DNA of 64,000 nt from Aphrocallistes beatrix (GCA_963281255.1 OY725489.1:6634523-6698522); one strand, 5' to 3'; positions 23,797-36,530 are shown, counted from the first letter of the stretch. Notes: generated from the letters alone by a model not told the origin. Numbers and translations: made by a program.

Positions 23797-24275
23797 CACT
23801 AAGCGGACAAAAGTATTTCAACACTTGATTATTTCCCATACAAATAATATTAAAATGGGTTTATTCATGAAGAGGGTTACTTCTAAACGGTATGGGATAC
23901 AGCTAATCGGATTCCAGATTCGAATAATACGCATTCAAATTAGTCACAGGTTAATTTTTCTAATTAATCATTAATTCCTAACTTTTTGTAATTATCAATC
24001 AGTGCCACTTTATGCCTCATACACCCATTTTGACCACTATACATGATGGCAATGAATTACCTATGGTGGCTCAGGCTGATAAGATTGTTCATTGAGTTGA
24101 GTAATATATTAGTTATGTTCAACTATGACTAATTCGAATGTGTAGATTTCGAATCTGAAATCAGATTTTTAGTATATCTTTGAATTTGAACATATTACCC
24201 TTCATGAAAAAATCGGATTTAATATTATTTGTATGGGAAAGAATCAAGTGTTGAAATACTTTTGTCCGCTTAGTG
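23797..24275. mobile_element. Tc1/mariner-type MITE, complete
   Basis: TIRs CACTAAGCGGACAAAAGTAT / inverse, flanked by TA on both sides (23795-23796, 24276-24277). The inverted homology extends inward (CCCATACAAATAATATTAAA). No coding capacity. Confidence 0.88.
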
Positions 24276-24890
24276 TATATATACTATACAAATACCCTCC
24301 CACATTCAAGAGTAAGAAGTTGGCAGCGAATTCAATTTCAAAAACCATGTTCACTTCAATCACATATTTAACCCACTTCCCGTTTAGCTAGAGGTATCAA
24401 CTTTGATTATTTTTATGACATCAGATTTGTCAAAATATGTATGATGACTTAGCATTAAGCCATTAAGAAATGACCCGACCATGTCGAACATAATGTGCAA
24501 TTTAACTACTTTGTCCTTATTATTTCGCTCTGATATCTCTACCACATGTTCTTAAGCGTTGGTCGATTATGTGATTCAAATTTTATTTAGAAATCTCTTC
24601 TAATTCTTAAGATATGACATTTGTTAACTGACATATTTTCAAGTATGTACATTTGTTACTCGTTCCACATCACCACGATCATGTCAAACATAGAATGCAT
24701 TTTGACTACCTAATCCTTATCTTTCGATTTAATTTCTCTTCAACAGTTGATATAATAGTATTTTATTTGACATTTCAAACCCTTTTTTTATTTATAATAG
24801 CATGTGGATGAATATTTTTATAACCGATACTCATGATGAACATGGAATTGTTATTGATTGCGAGAAGCGAGAGGTTAGTTGTATACTAGT
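24276..24890. other. Unassigned stretch
   Basis: AT-rich with loosely repeated TGTCAAA/ATGACAT phrases. No gene seen. Confidence 0.35.
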
Positions 24891-24893
24891 CAG

Positions 24894-25051
24894 CAGGACC
24901 GTAGCCATCGGTACTGTAGGTCCGGTTTCAATCTGACCACTTTTGAAGAATTTTATGTGCCAAAAGCACAATTTGGTACAGTCGGACTGGTTTCAACTGG
25001 ACCACTTTTTGTCCCAACCGGATCACTTGAAACCTGGCGCCTACGGCCTTG
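24894..25051. mobile_element. Possible small MITE with GCCGTAG ends
   Basis: Imperfect inverted ends CAGGACCGTAGCC and GGCGCCTACGGCCTTG, with internal GGTTTCAAYYKGACCACTTTT direct repeats. Flanks CTAGTCAG / CTAGTAGT share only five bases, so the insertion evidence is weak. Confidence 0.4.
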
Positions 25052-25059
25052 CTAGTAGT

Positions 25060-25870
25060 ATAGTAAGGCCAATACTGTTAGTAGTAAATCTGTTTCAGCT
25101 CCTCAAATATCTCTTGTGAGGACACGGACAGCATTTCATAATCATCTCATATTTAATTATATCAATTACCTCGCAAAAATATTGTTACTGACATCCTATG
25201 ATATACAAGTGTATTAGTATAATTTAACATCGTTAAAGAATGAAATGGATAAATTAATAAATGCGTTGAATAGTTAAGATTCAACAGAAAGGTTCAATAT
25301 TTCGATTCAGGGTCAGTTATGGCAAGGTGGAGAAAAATTTCAGTAGCAGAAACTCTTGCTCCTGTTCCGTTCATTTTTGCTATTAAATTCTTTTCGGAAT
25401 TTTCAAGAGAAATAGAGACATAGCTAGCAACATATCTCAAAACCTTATTAATATGGATGGTGAAAATTGATAATTTCCTCCATATATGAAACACAATCCT
25501 TAATCTTATGTTTTCTATGATCGACCAAAGGTTAGACATTGTTCTAGTAGAAATTATCTGTATTTTACAATTGAAGTACAATGTAAATGAATGAAAAAGT
25601 GATGCAATAAAAACAAATTAGACGTTAAATGCAGTACAAAAATTTAGATGCGGGCAGGGCGGCTGAAACAAGTTTCCAACAAACAGTGACCAATACTGAC
25701 CATATTATGTTCTTTTCACGAACCTAGATAAATATACGTAATTCCCTACTCCAAAAGACCAGGGGATTATGTCCCGACATGGTTAATATTTGAGGAGTAT
25801 CGGAATCATGCCATTAGTCTGAAAGCATTGAGCTCATGCGCGTGTGCAGACAGTTGAGAAGAAACGCGAT
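25060..25870. other. Unassigned stretch
   Basis: No gene recognised. The minus-strand frame 25294-25581 has no family features. Confidence 0.35.
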
Positions 25871-25879
25871 AAGAGCAAC

Positions 25880-28800
25880 CATGGCTTACTATATATACGG
25901 CTAGCTAAGCAAAGAATTGCCAATATAATTTCCAGGCCATTGATTATATTCTGCTTGATCATGAATAATTGCAGATATCATTACAAATTCAAGTGTAAAT
26001 AGGTTTTCACATACGACGGAAACATCTAGAATATTTTTGAGAATGATTTCTCACTAAATTTAACCACTATGACGCAGCAAAAAATAACATCCATATATGG
26101 TAATGTATTAATACAGTATGTAGCACTAAGAACAAACATAGGAGTGAGTAGGAGTATCGTTTATAGATATGAGGAGTGATACATGAAAAGAATTAAACTG
26201 AAGATACTAATTATATAATATACTGTTGTAACACACTTAGGTTTGACATTTACGTCGTTTGTTTTATTTGAAAGCAGTAACTTGGTCCTTACGCCGAGTT
26301 TCCCAGACCTGTTTCCTTAAGTTATTAAAGTAGATGTTGGAAACGCATTTGTTAACTGATTCTTTTGACTTTTCTGAGTGATCTACACAAGCAAAGCTAG
26401 AATCCCACTCAACTGTTGCTATACTGAGTAGTGTCTGTGCTAGAGATTTCCAAGGAAATCTGGAATTTCTAATTTCTTTTTCCGAAACTTCAAGCAAACA
26501 AAATGCACTCAATACAAAGTGTTGTAATGAAGTACAGGGTAGAGTCAAACCACCTTGATTTAAGTTGCTAACATACTCCGACGAAATAAGATTGTTGTTC
26601 AAGGAGCTCAAACAGACAGGACAGTGGGTATGTTCTGATAGCTTCAAAGATATATACCCTGAGATGTAAACGGCTACTTGTTGAGAAGCATCAGTCAGCT
26701 GTAAATGATCGTAATCATTAATGAGCATGTTCCTTGTAAAGTCATAGATTGATGAATTAGAATGACCTGTAATTGATAAAGAAGTGATATCAATATTTCG
26801 TTTTAGGAGAGATTTCAACTTGATTATTGACTCAGATCTGATCACCTCTTGCAAACTGACCAAAAAGCGTCCACCACTCAGTTGCCGATAATGTGAAAAC
26901 CTCCTCTCAAGTGGATCACTTTGCAAACGACCAGTTAATACATAATCATAACCTTCTGTAAGTAAGTCAAGAGATAATTCAGAGATGGCATAGTTGGTCT
27001 GTATTAAGGCTTTGAAGGTTTGCTTAGACAATCCAAATTTTCCCGAGTCCTGCCAAGTCATTAGCCAATTACTGAATGAATAAAGGAATTCTGTTTTAGA
27101 GTCATTTGAAACTAAAGCATTACCTTGACGAAAAGGGTGAAAGCGTTCCTTCGAATTTACAGAGAGCCACCAAATCCGAATTAGATTTAAAAATCCAGGA
27201 GTAGCTTCTTCTTTAGGAAAGTATAAGCGAAGTGCACTTATAGTTGATTCGTGGAAAATAGCAAGAGCTAAGGAAACAGATTGCTTGTTATTTCCTGGAT
27301 GAAGTACAGAGTAGTTGATCTTATTTGCAGCACGGAGGCGTGCAGATAAGCTTAAGTCTTTCTCGTGAATTGTATGAAAATGGGACTACCGTACAAATCC
27401 TGATTGAAAGGAAATAGTGATATTTACAGAGGAAAAGTGGAAGGATGGAATATCAAAAAATTTATTTGCTACTAGATTATTTCTGATGTTTTTGATCAAG
27501 TGGCAGGTATCAAAGAGAAGATAAATATACTTATCAGGAAGGTAAGGGTTAATGATTTTGTAATCTTTGTCCTGAACTTTGTAATTCATTAAGAGACGAG
27601 TGTAAGCATTCACATTTGTTGAGTGGTTATCTGAAACGATTGCCCTAATTCTGAACCGAGATTGTGTGAGTAATAACAAACATTTATCCAGATTCCCATA
27701 AACGATATCACCCGAGTTTTTAACTAGAGGTGCTGCTGAGATCACAAATGGGATCGACTTCATGAGTGATACGACCATAAAGCATAATATACTTGTGTAC
27801 ATTTCCAAATCAGGATTACAACCAACCAATGTATGCCCACTAAATTGAACTTGAGATTGGAGATGCATTTCATCAAGTAAAATTGCAACATCATTGCCAA
27901 TAAAGTTTGAGTCACGTAGAAATTGAAGTGCATGGCAGTTGTCTATAGAAGGGGATTTAAGCTTTCGAAGTAGTGAACTGCTTGGGAGAGGAATGTATTT
28001 CTTAAGAAAACTATAAGCGGAATTAGAAGTATATCTAAGCATTAGAGAGAAACGCAGAACCTGTGATGTGTACTTCGGTCTACCGCGAGGACTGAAATAA
28101 CAAAGTTGAATTAGCTCCTTTATAACATCGACATCATACTTTGAGTTAAAATTCCGACAATAACTTGGTAAATTCTCAAGAGCATCTAAATGTGTTAGCT
28201 TGTGGTCAGTAGAATTTTGGATATAACTAGGAAGAGGAATCTGTGAATTTTCAAAACTTAGTTTAACTTGGAAGTCTGTGTATATAGTAATACATTCCTT
28301 TACACTAGCAAGCCCAGAGCGAATAACAAGATGGTAAGCAGTTACGAAACTGTCTTCTATGTGTAGTTTAAAACTGGCAAACTCAGGAGATTTTTCGAGG
28401 AAATCAACAACATCCTGAAATTTTTGAATTCTGTACTTTTCCTCGTAGATGGAAATTTGATCTGGTTGTAAGGCGCGGACTTTCGGTGGTGGACGTGAAT
28501 TAGTAGGGATAATAGCCTGACTAAGAGGAGTTGAAGGTAGATGGATAGTAGGAATTGGTTTGATATTGTAATTCAATCTTGTGAAATTCTGGGGAGTAAG
28601 TTTCAGGAATTTATCATCAAAATGAAGCGAGCAAATGAAAGAATTTTTGGTTATAACAAAGTCTGCAGGTCTGTTGAGAAAACGCAACCATTTACCAGAC
28701 AATTCTTTGTCCTGAGGAAACTTGTAGCAAGGATTATTAGGTCCATCCTTATAGCCAGAGTTGCAACCAACAACAGAACATTTATGAGGCATCAATAATG

Positions 28801-29426
28801 TGATTTCTAATTGAGAATTGAATGCTAAATAGTAAATTCTGCATAAGATAAGCTATATACGTACTATTAACCCTAAATTTAAAACATAAGTTGTGAGAAC
28901 CTTTAACTAGGTTAGTCATGGGGTTGTACGGATAATATATTATAGTAAAACGTAGAAAATAGGTTTCGAAATGTATTATGATTGCAAAAAGAATTTTATC
29001 TATTTATTCATTCATCAAATTCTTAAACTTGTGGTTTGATATCAACAAAATATAGAGCTAAGTCATAACGATGTTGTGTGACCATAAAACGATTTTGATG
29101 AGTATTTACTAGCTTATATTAAGTAGAATGTTAATAGAGATAAATTTTCTTGTTAAATCGCAGGAAAAATTGAGCTAAATGCATCTAAAATTAGTACAAT
29201 TACCATATATGGATGTTATTTTTTGCTGCGTCATAGTGGTTAAATTTAGTGAGAAATCATTCTCAAAAATATTCTAGATGTTTCCGTCGTATGTGAAAAC
29301 CTACTATTTACACTTGAATTTGTAATGATATCTGCAATTATTCATGATCAAGCAGAATATAATCAATGGCCTGGAAATTATTTTGGCAATTCTTTGCTTA
29401 GCTAGCCGTATATATAGTAAGCCATG
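25880..29426 (-). mobile_element. Complete P-superfamily transposon, 3547 bp
   Basis: Ends CATGGCTTACTATATATACG and its inverse, with inverted homology of about 225 bp (25880-26104 and 29202-29426). It is flanked by the identical 7-bp GAGCAAC (25873-25879, 29427-29433). The single gene on the minus strand encodes a THAP/P transposase. The left and right arms differ at few positions, so the copy is fairly young. Confidence 0.93.
26264..28795 (-). pseudogene. THAP-domain P-element transposase, one in-frame TAG
   Basis: An 843-codon reading frame interrupted only by TAG at 27386-27388; the frame continues open on both sides. The N-terminal THAP zinc finger has CSVVGC, KWLRFL and CSLHF. It would bind the element's DNA. 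The central RNase-H-like region has candidate acidic residues in ILLDEMHLQ and VSDNHSTN. KNIRNNLV, then HEKDLSLS, LHPGNNKQSVSLALAIF and SDPLERRFSHYRQLSGG follow the P/THAP9 order. The C-terminal part has SEHTHCPVCLSSL. The stop falls between FVR and SHFHTIHEKD, where related proteins usually have Trp, so a TGG-to-TAG change is the simplest reading. The truncated product (469 aa) would keep the DNA-binding domain. Confidence 0.88.
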
Positions 29427-29433
29427 GAGCAAC

Positions 29434-29775
29434 CTGTAATGTCTGTGGTCTTGGTGAAGTCAAGATAATTACCATTTTATCCACATATTCCAATATTCCT
29501 TAACAACAATGAAATTGACACATAACTTAATTGTTCTCAACGCTATATTGTCCAAAAATAGTCAAATAAATGCATAACCGAATATTCGTTGATAATCGAT
29601 CCATATTAAGCCTCTCAAAACAGCCTACCCTAGTCCCTCTTCGTACCACCCCTAATTAAGTTTAATGATGACTTAATACATAAATTTATCCCCTAAATAT
29701 TGTAGTTCATATTTGCATGTTCTAGGCACGTACTGATGTCAATTCAATAACAAGATATTACAGTAAGAGTAAAAC
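29434..29775. other. Unassigned stretch
   Basis: No gene or repeat recognised between the P element and the KRBA2-like fragment. Confidence 0.4.
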
Positions 29776-29782
29776 TGCAACA

Positions 29783-30260
29783 CTACTTGTTATGGCACGC
29801 TAATTTCTTATGGCACTTAGAGTTACATATCTTTCCTAATCGCCTACATCTACAGCGATTAGATCCACACCCGCTGGTACAATGGCAAAAGAGTCTGCTT
29901 TCGCCGAGAGAAGAGGCCAAAACTGCTTTTCGCAGTGTGACGATCACGTTAGGAAAGTCTTCAAGGGAGAGAAAATGTGAAAAAGAAAATTCCACTTCTG
30001 AAGGGAGATAAGATCTATCTACGTAGTGTTCCTGCACTAGTACCAATCTTTAGGTACCCTTCTTCGTTCCGTTCCGTTATCACACCTGAAATATTGGGTG
30101 GATCAAACGGTGACCTTTTATCAACCTCAGGAACATGAACAAGTATGTTGTCACCGATGTCAAGTTGCTTCGCCTTCTTTAGTGTTTGCTTCTCCATTCT
30201 TTGTATTTGTTTTTCTTGTCCACGTTTTGCAGATGTTCGGCTTTGATTGTGCGAACCTTC
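29783..30260 (-). pseudogene. KRBA2-like C-terminal fragment
   Basis: Two minus-strand frames (30197-30015 and 30046-29783) separated by a frameshift near 30030. They encode LDIGDNILVHVPEVDK, ISGVITERNEEGYLKIGT and the cysteine-rich end CHCTSGCGSNRCRCRR and CNSKCHKKLACHNK. It is a different copy from that at 20889-21918, with the same domain order. No integrase core is attached. Confidence 0.7.
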
Positions 30261-30284
30261 TCGCTAACCAACCAATTCCAAGTT

Positions 30285-30430
30285 ATCAACATTATTACCA
30301 TATATGGAAAGGTGTGAAAAACGCAAAACTCAAGAACCACAAATATTTCAAGTATTCCAATGTGACCAATGAATTCACCATATGCGACTTCCTATTCAAC
30401 AATAATACATTTCTCATCGAAATAACGACT
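30285..30430 (+). repeat. Repeat shared with 52380-52510 and 54830-54970
   Basis: Contains TTACCATATATGGAAAGGTG and AACCACAAATATTTCAAGTA and resembles the inner part of the inverted arms near 52-55 kb. The open frame across it encodes KLKNHKYFKYSN, which is kept in the other copies, but no protein family is evident. Confidence 0.65.
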
Positions 30431-30775
30431 AGTTATAGTGATAGGCAATATACTCAAGTTACAGGTCCCGAGTATGAGACCCTCCAGTCCTTAGTTAAAG
30501 GAGTCTATGTATTTAACTATTAAAACCTGAAATATAAAATAAAATAAAAATAGATATAAGATCTAAAAATCAAGAAAATCTAGAGGGGCGTGCCCTGTCA
30601 TTTACCCGTTATCTAGACTATGATTCATTTGATATTTAGTGCTTCGAGCCAAGTAGGAATTTGCGCAAAATTTTAAATAAAGTTACATTCTGAATAATTG
30701 ATACAAGTAATATTTCGTTGGTAACTTATTAATAACTACGCGTATATAATTATCTTCATGTCACAACCTTCATAC

Positions 30776-30930
30776 CATGGGCGTAGCGACCGAATATTAT
30801 TTGGGGGGGCTTGATATATTTAGGGGGGGCATTATTTAGATCAAATTTCAAATCTCGAAGTTAATTATTTATTTTAGGGGGGCCGAGTGAAAGGTTTGGG
30901 GGGCCAGGCCCCCCCATGGCTACGCCCATG
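30776..30930. mobile_element. hAT MITE with perfect 8-bp target duplication
   Basis: TIRs CATGGGCGTAGC at both ends, a G-run/C-run palindromic interior, and an identical 8-bp duplication CTTCATAC (30768-30775, 30931-30938). Confidence 0.92.
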
Positions 30931-31238
30931 CTTCATACAACATTCTCTCTTTTCACAGGAATCCCATTAATCAGAAACATTAGAATTAATAATAAATACT
31001 TGTAACTTTTTGGTTTTGGTCCCTATATACAGTTAGAATTGATGCATAAATAAAGTAAGAAATGTGAGGTCTAAATTTTGTTATGGTGTGTTAAGTCAGT
31101 ATTACGAGTAAAGGGCGCTGGAAAAAATTGAACGCCTTAAGTGGACGGTATGCGAAAATGTTAAGATTGAGTACACAAGTAGAATATAAATTCTAAACTT
31201 CAACAATTGACAACAATATCTTCACTTTCTTTATTTTG

Positions 31239-31400
31239 ATGAATAACTCAGAATCTGATTCTGAAGAGGTAGAAATTATTGATTCAGAGGATACCATAGA
31301 AACTACCCGGATTATACGAAGATTAGCCAATCTTATTCCTGCGCTCTCCGATAAAGCTGAATTTACGCCAAATGATTTGAGAGGTGGACTAAACAGATGA
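31239..31400 (+). CDS. Small acidic ORF, 53 aa, unknown
   Basis: ATG to TGA encoding an acidic serine-rich start (NNSESDSEEVEIID) followed by a more structured end (TRIIRRLANLIPAL). No family recognised. Its position 0.7 kb upstream of an integrase remnant makes it a possible 5' exon of that element. Confidence 0.3.
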   Translation: MNNSESDSEEVEIIDSEDTIETTRIIRRLANLIPALSDKAEFTPNDLRGGLNR

Positions 31401-32059
31401 TATCGTCAAACAAATACCTGACCATATTTATGCTCTTCACACTGCTTGCTTGTACTGGAGAAAGTATCGAAAGTCGACTGATCTAATCCCTCAAATCATT
31501 CGAGAAGTTGTGACACTTATCAAACCTCAAATAAGTGGGATCGTAAATTGAGTCTGACAGAGTATTCACTTAAGATGGGTACTATTAACCATACGTAAAT
31601 ATCTAAATCCTTATTAGATCAATTTTTATAAAATACAATGGGGTTTATCTATTAAATAGCAAGGCAGTTTTTCTCGATTTTTTATTTTAAATGTGAAAAC
31701 TTGTCGTTAAACATTTAACCTAATTAGGAACTGTTATTACCTTGTTAAAAAGCGAATCTTGCAAATACAATCAAAACCAACTTTTCCTTAAACTGGATTT
31801 CTTACTTTTTTTTCTTACAATTTCTTACTATTATCGTATAAAAATCTAGATTTATCAATGTCCAGTATTTTTTTCAACCGGACTGATGCAAAATATTATA
31901 GAATGATATCATGAACAATTAAATCATCCTAAATTTACGTTATTGTGTAGAAATTCAAATAACGATTCTATACATGGAGATTAGAACCATGATAGCTTGA
32001 AGATGATATACACAGATTTGCAATGCAATATTTGTTCTTCAAATGTCTTGTTACCTGAA

Positions 32060-32300
32060 CGACCTTATTCAAATCATATTAAATCATTTGAAATATTTGA
32101 TAGAGTTGATTTAGCACATGTTGTTTGGGAAGCATGAAGAAATTCTCCAAAGAGCGGATATGGATGGGTATTGACTGTATTGGATCATTTCAGCAAGTAT
32201 GCTCGGCCTTTCCACTTAAAAACAAAGAAACAGATCAGGTTTGTCTATTTCTCGTGGAATTGTTCTCTAAAGAAGAGGTACCAGAAATTTTACCACATAC
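32060..32300 (+). pseudogene. Integrase-core fragment (KRBA2/Ginger-like)
   Basis: Frame-broken pieces match the start of an rve integrase core: FEIFDRVDLAHVVWEA, then a stop, then VLTVLDHFSKYARPFHLK, then a frameshift to VCLFLVELFSKEEVPEIL. This is the order around the first catalytic Asp region. The rest of the core is missing. Confidence 0.65.
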
Positions 32301-32397
32301 CAATACATTTTCACACCTGCAAAAATTGAAAACAATTTTTCGCACCTTTTCTATACAATCTATATGACTTTACTCTCACACAGACATCATTGTAACA

Positions 32398-33553
32398 AAC
32401 GCGCTTCGCTTGCTTGCGCTGTGCGGCTGGCGGACACTTTGTGTCCGCCGGAGCCGCCCTTTGGGCGCCTGTAGTAATCATTGATTAATTATATGGGAGA
32501 TAACATCTCTAAATACTTCTGCCCTACTGTTATAATCGATATCGCACGAAAATCACCAAATTTATCAATTTTTAAAATTTTTGATGAGTAATGATGACGT
32601 CATAAAAATGTGATGAGTCATCATTTTTAGTGCAGCTCCTATAGGGAGATGCCCTTATGGCATGGACGGAGTGTCTCGTCCGCCCGTATGTATGTATGTC
32701 CGTATTTACCAAATTTCTCATGTAAGATCTCATTATGGTGTAGATGTGCACCGTCAACATTTTTCGCAAAATCTCATCACTTCCGGTTTTTATAAGTATA
32801 TATTCATATTTTAACACCACCAATGCAAAGCTTTGCTTAATTAAAGATATAAGCAAGATCTTGACGACTTATGTAGGGTTTTTACCGTGTAGAATCGATT
32901 TTTTCGCTTTGAAAGTAATAACATGAATATTTTATGAGTTATTAACATATTGATATATACATGTGTTCACACCTTTTAAAAAAATTTTAATTTGAGCTAA
33001 AAACGAGTTCTCAACAGCTAATATAGGATATTTTAAAATGTAGATTCCGATTTTCTAAAGTGGTGATCTAAGTATTTTATGAGTTATTAACATATGTATG
33101 TATACATATTTTCACACCTTTTAAAAAAAGTTTTATTTTGAGCTAAAAGCGTGCTGTTAACGGCTATGATAAGGTATTTTAATGTGTAGATTCCAAATTT
33201 CACACTTAGAATGCCCTGAAATGAATATTTCCATTTCATGCTCCTTCGAGTCACTTCCTGGAGCTGCACTATCGGTCTGTCGACCGACATTTTTTGATGA
33301 TAGTTGTATCATATGTGAGGTATGTTAGTATGCAGATTCTATTAAAATTTCAGCCTTCTATCTCCAATAATGACTGAGTTAAGCTCAAATAACTGTATTG
33401 CTTAACTTTTAAAAATGTGACAATGACGTCATAATTCCATGATAATTCAACATTTTGCTCTGAACTCAAATCTTACTGGATCCATAGCCAAAATACTCCC
33501 ACATGCCAAAAATCAGCTTTCTACGCCCTGCAGTTTCTTCAATCAATTCGTTA
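32398..33553 (-). repeat. GC triple-hairpin family copy, split by a nested element
   Basis: The GC end (32400-32472) and the AATTGATTGAAGAAACTGC end (about 33530-33553) match the approximately 490-bp copies at 43-54 kb. It is interrupted at TCATCATTTT / TTTTTTGATGAT by the element 32628-33289; other copies have an uninterrupted T run here. A second, opposed start of the family abuts it at about 33554-33600. Confidence 0.8.
32628..33289 (+). mobile_element. Helentron/Helitron2-like element, nested
   Basis: The 5' end TAGTGCAGCTCC recurs inverted as GGAGCTGCACTA (33260-33271) just before a terminal hairpin TCGGTCTGTCGACCGA (6-bp stem, 4-nt loop). The target is a T run. An inverted 5' end placed inside the 3' hairpin is the asymmetric layout described for Helentron/Helitron2. 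The interior has an approximately 135-bp tandem duplication (about 32925-33060 and 33065-33200). No Rep/helicase gene. Confidence 0.65.
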
Positions 33554-33599
33554 TATATGTAACGAAATGATTGAAGAAACTGCCGCACAGCGTGCCAGA

Positions 33600-35330
33600 T
33601 TAGTGAATTTTTAAATCTCTTGCCCCAGATGTGAAACCTATATAATTTGTTCCTCTTATATGTGTATAATAATATGCTTAATTCCAAAAAATATAGTATC
33701 TTGCAAATTCTTGATTTTCACACCCCTTTGTCTGTATGACTTTTTTTTTTTGCTTTTTAACTTTTGCGTATGTTGTATTAGACTTGTAAATTTATGACAA
33801 GAGATAGAGAAATCTACCTTATGCGGTCGTATTTATTCTTAAATGATTCATTAACCAATATTAATGGATAATATGGCACCATCAGACCCAAATTTGGCGA
33901 TTTCCCTCTTGGATCAGCTATATTGGGGAAGAATATGTAAATATACTTAGTTTATGTAATTTCTGGGGCTCCCAAGCCCCCTCTTAACTACAACCTTGCT
34001 AATATATAGTATCATTCACTGTTGATTACTACCATTATCTATTATAAAGTAAATAATACATACATACATATGATACACGAATCAGAGATAATATTAATAT
34101 AATTTCAAACGCATAGTTATATTCACAACAAGATTTCATTAAATCACTTTCTTGCCCTTTAAATCTAGTGTATGTATCACGGAAGACAGAATGAGAACTT
34201 TCGCACGCAGTTTCAGACCATACCCCTAAACCCTCTCCTTCCTCCAGCTTTTCAATCTTGTCCAATAAATGTTAAGTTATATAGTGTGATTTTAATGTTA
34301 CTGGCCATCCTGTCAGAAAAAGCAGTTTTAAATTCACAAACTGCATTGTGTGCAGCAATTTTATCTGGTTCATTAGAAGAAAAACATATCGTTACGATAG
34401 AATCTAACTTTACCAGTACGTCGATGGAAGAAGTGGGTGTTTGTTCAGGTCATGTAATTTCATTGGTAATTCTCAGAAGTTTTCTACAATCATTTCTTTC
34501 CAAGCTGATTCCATGGTATGATTGCCATTTTATACCATAGTCAGTGTGGAGTAACTTCTGGAATGTCTCAAAATTTGAAATGCTTATATCAGATAATATT
34601 TTCTCAAGAATATTGTTAAAAGATTAGTCAACATATTTTCACAAACTTGACACCATCGGAAAGATGTAAATGTTTTTGAACAACTTGAACAGGAATTTTT
34701 CTTCGATCCTAGCCAGAATTTTCGCAATTTCAATTTTACTCAAATTTCTAAAGATATTTATCTTCTGTTAAACTGTTACTTATAATATTTCTTATCGAAA
34801 TACTTTATGTGATGCAGAACTCAAATTCGGGAAGAAGATGTTACTAATAGAAAAACCTCGTGACGAAGTTTTTTGCTTATAATGAATTCATTGATTCGTA
34901 CTTGATAGATCAGATAGAACACGAACAAGTGATATAGAATTTATTTCTTGAATAATTTAAAAAAATTCCTTTATATCTTTTTTATATTGAGCTATTTAAT
35001 GATCAAATTGATTGAGCATAAGATATAGCACACGATTATTGTTGCCATCCAAATATAGTAATGGAGTTACTCAATCTAACTTACTTTGGGAACTCTTTCA
35101 TTTAGATAAATATTGTAAACAAAGGTCAACGAATAATTTCTCATTTGGATCCGAAAATATTATATTCTAAATCTACAGCACTAAAAACCCCATATCAACC
35201 GTTGGAAGCTAGTCTCTAGCCTATTTTTGTTTTGGTTACTTTGTTTACTTGATGAATCTATTGTAAAAAATCAGTGGAAATGGCCAATGGAAGATGGAAG
35301 ATCAATGCAAGTCCAAATATCCCGCAATTA
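33600..35330. other. Unassigned stretch
   Basis: No gene recognised. Around 34860-34960 a short piece repeats sequence near 12560-12640 (GAATTCATTGATTCGTACTT). Confidence 0.4.
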
Positions 35331-35336
35331 TTACAA

Positions 35337-35516
35337 TCATGCTAAGTCTTACAATCCCGTTAAGTCTTACAATCCCGCTAAGTCTTACAATCCCTCTAAG
35401 TCTAACAATCCCGTTAAGTCTTACAATCCCGCTAAGTCTTACAATCCCGCTAAGTCTAACAATCCCGCTAAGTCCTGCAATCCCGCTAAGTCCTGCAATC
35501 CCACTAAGTCTAATAA
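35337..35516 (+). repeat. 18-bp minisatellite
   Basis: About ten units of TAAGTCTTACAATCCCGY. Because the unit is 18 bp, all frames stay open; one plus frame reads repeating KSYNPA hexapeptides. The surrounding open frame (35227-35556) is probably an effect of the repeat, not a gene. Confidence 0.9.
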
Positions 35517-35559
35517 TCTGTTTAGCACGTTCATTGTCTTCAGCTATCACTTTTAATTA

Positions 35560-36525
35560 TTTTTCTCATTTATAACAACATCCATTTTTGAATCTACAAA
35601 TCCCGTTTCATCGTAGTTTATAGTAGGAATTTACAAGTTGAAATGAAGTGAGACAAAATATATTTGAAATTTCGATATAGAGTTACATGGTGTATCTATT
35701 ATGAACAAAAATATAAATATAATATTGATTGCATAATTTCTGAAATATGTACGTAGTTTGAAATCTAATCCACTAAAAATCCCAGGTCAACAAATGAAAG
35801 TTAGTCTTAGCATATTTTGAGATTCGTCTACTTCTTGCAATATTATAAATAAAATAAACAACGGCATAATAAACACTTGTTTTGAATCATTGTTTTGATG
35901 TTATTATTCTCAGGCAATACTGCAAACTTCAGCTTTGAAATATCACTTTGTTGATGGGCAGACGAATTTACTATACGATTTTCGATCCAATATTTCGCGA
36001 CAAAATGAAACACCTTTGAACGGCCAGACAGTGTGCCAACGCAGAACCTGTGAATACAACTCTATCTTTTTTGACGCATAAGGTACATAAGACAATTTTA
36101 ACACTTTCTGCAGTTACAGATTTTTCTATGACTTGATTTTTCACAATCTTTATTTAAAAAATAATTTTTCTTTTCACACTATGCAATGCCATTCAGTTTC
36201 CATTTTTCAATGCTTTGACAAATTATAGTCCAGGAGTAATTAGTCGACGAAAACCCAAACAAATTCCGAACAAGGCCAAAATATCAATATAGTTACTCAA
36301 AAGCATCCTTGAAAACTAAAAACCCCATGAAAGTATCTATTAAACAATTTTTCAGTTCTGAGCTTTTCACATTCAATTAATTCATTTTATCATGAACATA
36401 ATTTTTCTTCTCTAGTTCTGAATTCATGATTATAACATATAAATGCCATTTTTTAGTCGAGAATTAGAAAGCAATCAACCTTTTCTTTGATATCCCCAGT
36501 CTATTAAATTTACAAATCTAAGTCT
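35560..36525. other. Unassigned stretch
   Basis: AT-rich; no gene or repeat recognised. Confidence 0.4.
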
Positions 36526-36530
36526 AATAA

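Noticed and set aside
27380..27395. GTACGGTAG spanning the P transposase stop as a tiny intron
   Set aside because: Nine bases is far too short for splicing; a 33-bp GT-AG alternative is also below animal intron sizes. A Trp-to-stop substitution is simpler.
35227..35556. Hexapeptide-repeat protein
   Set aside because: Open in both directions because the repeat unit is 18 bp; no conserved flanking domain.
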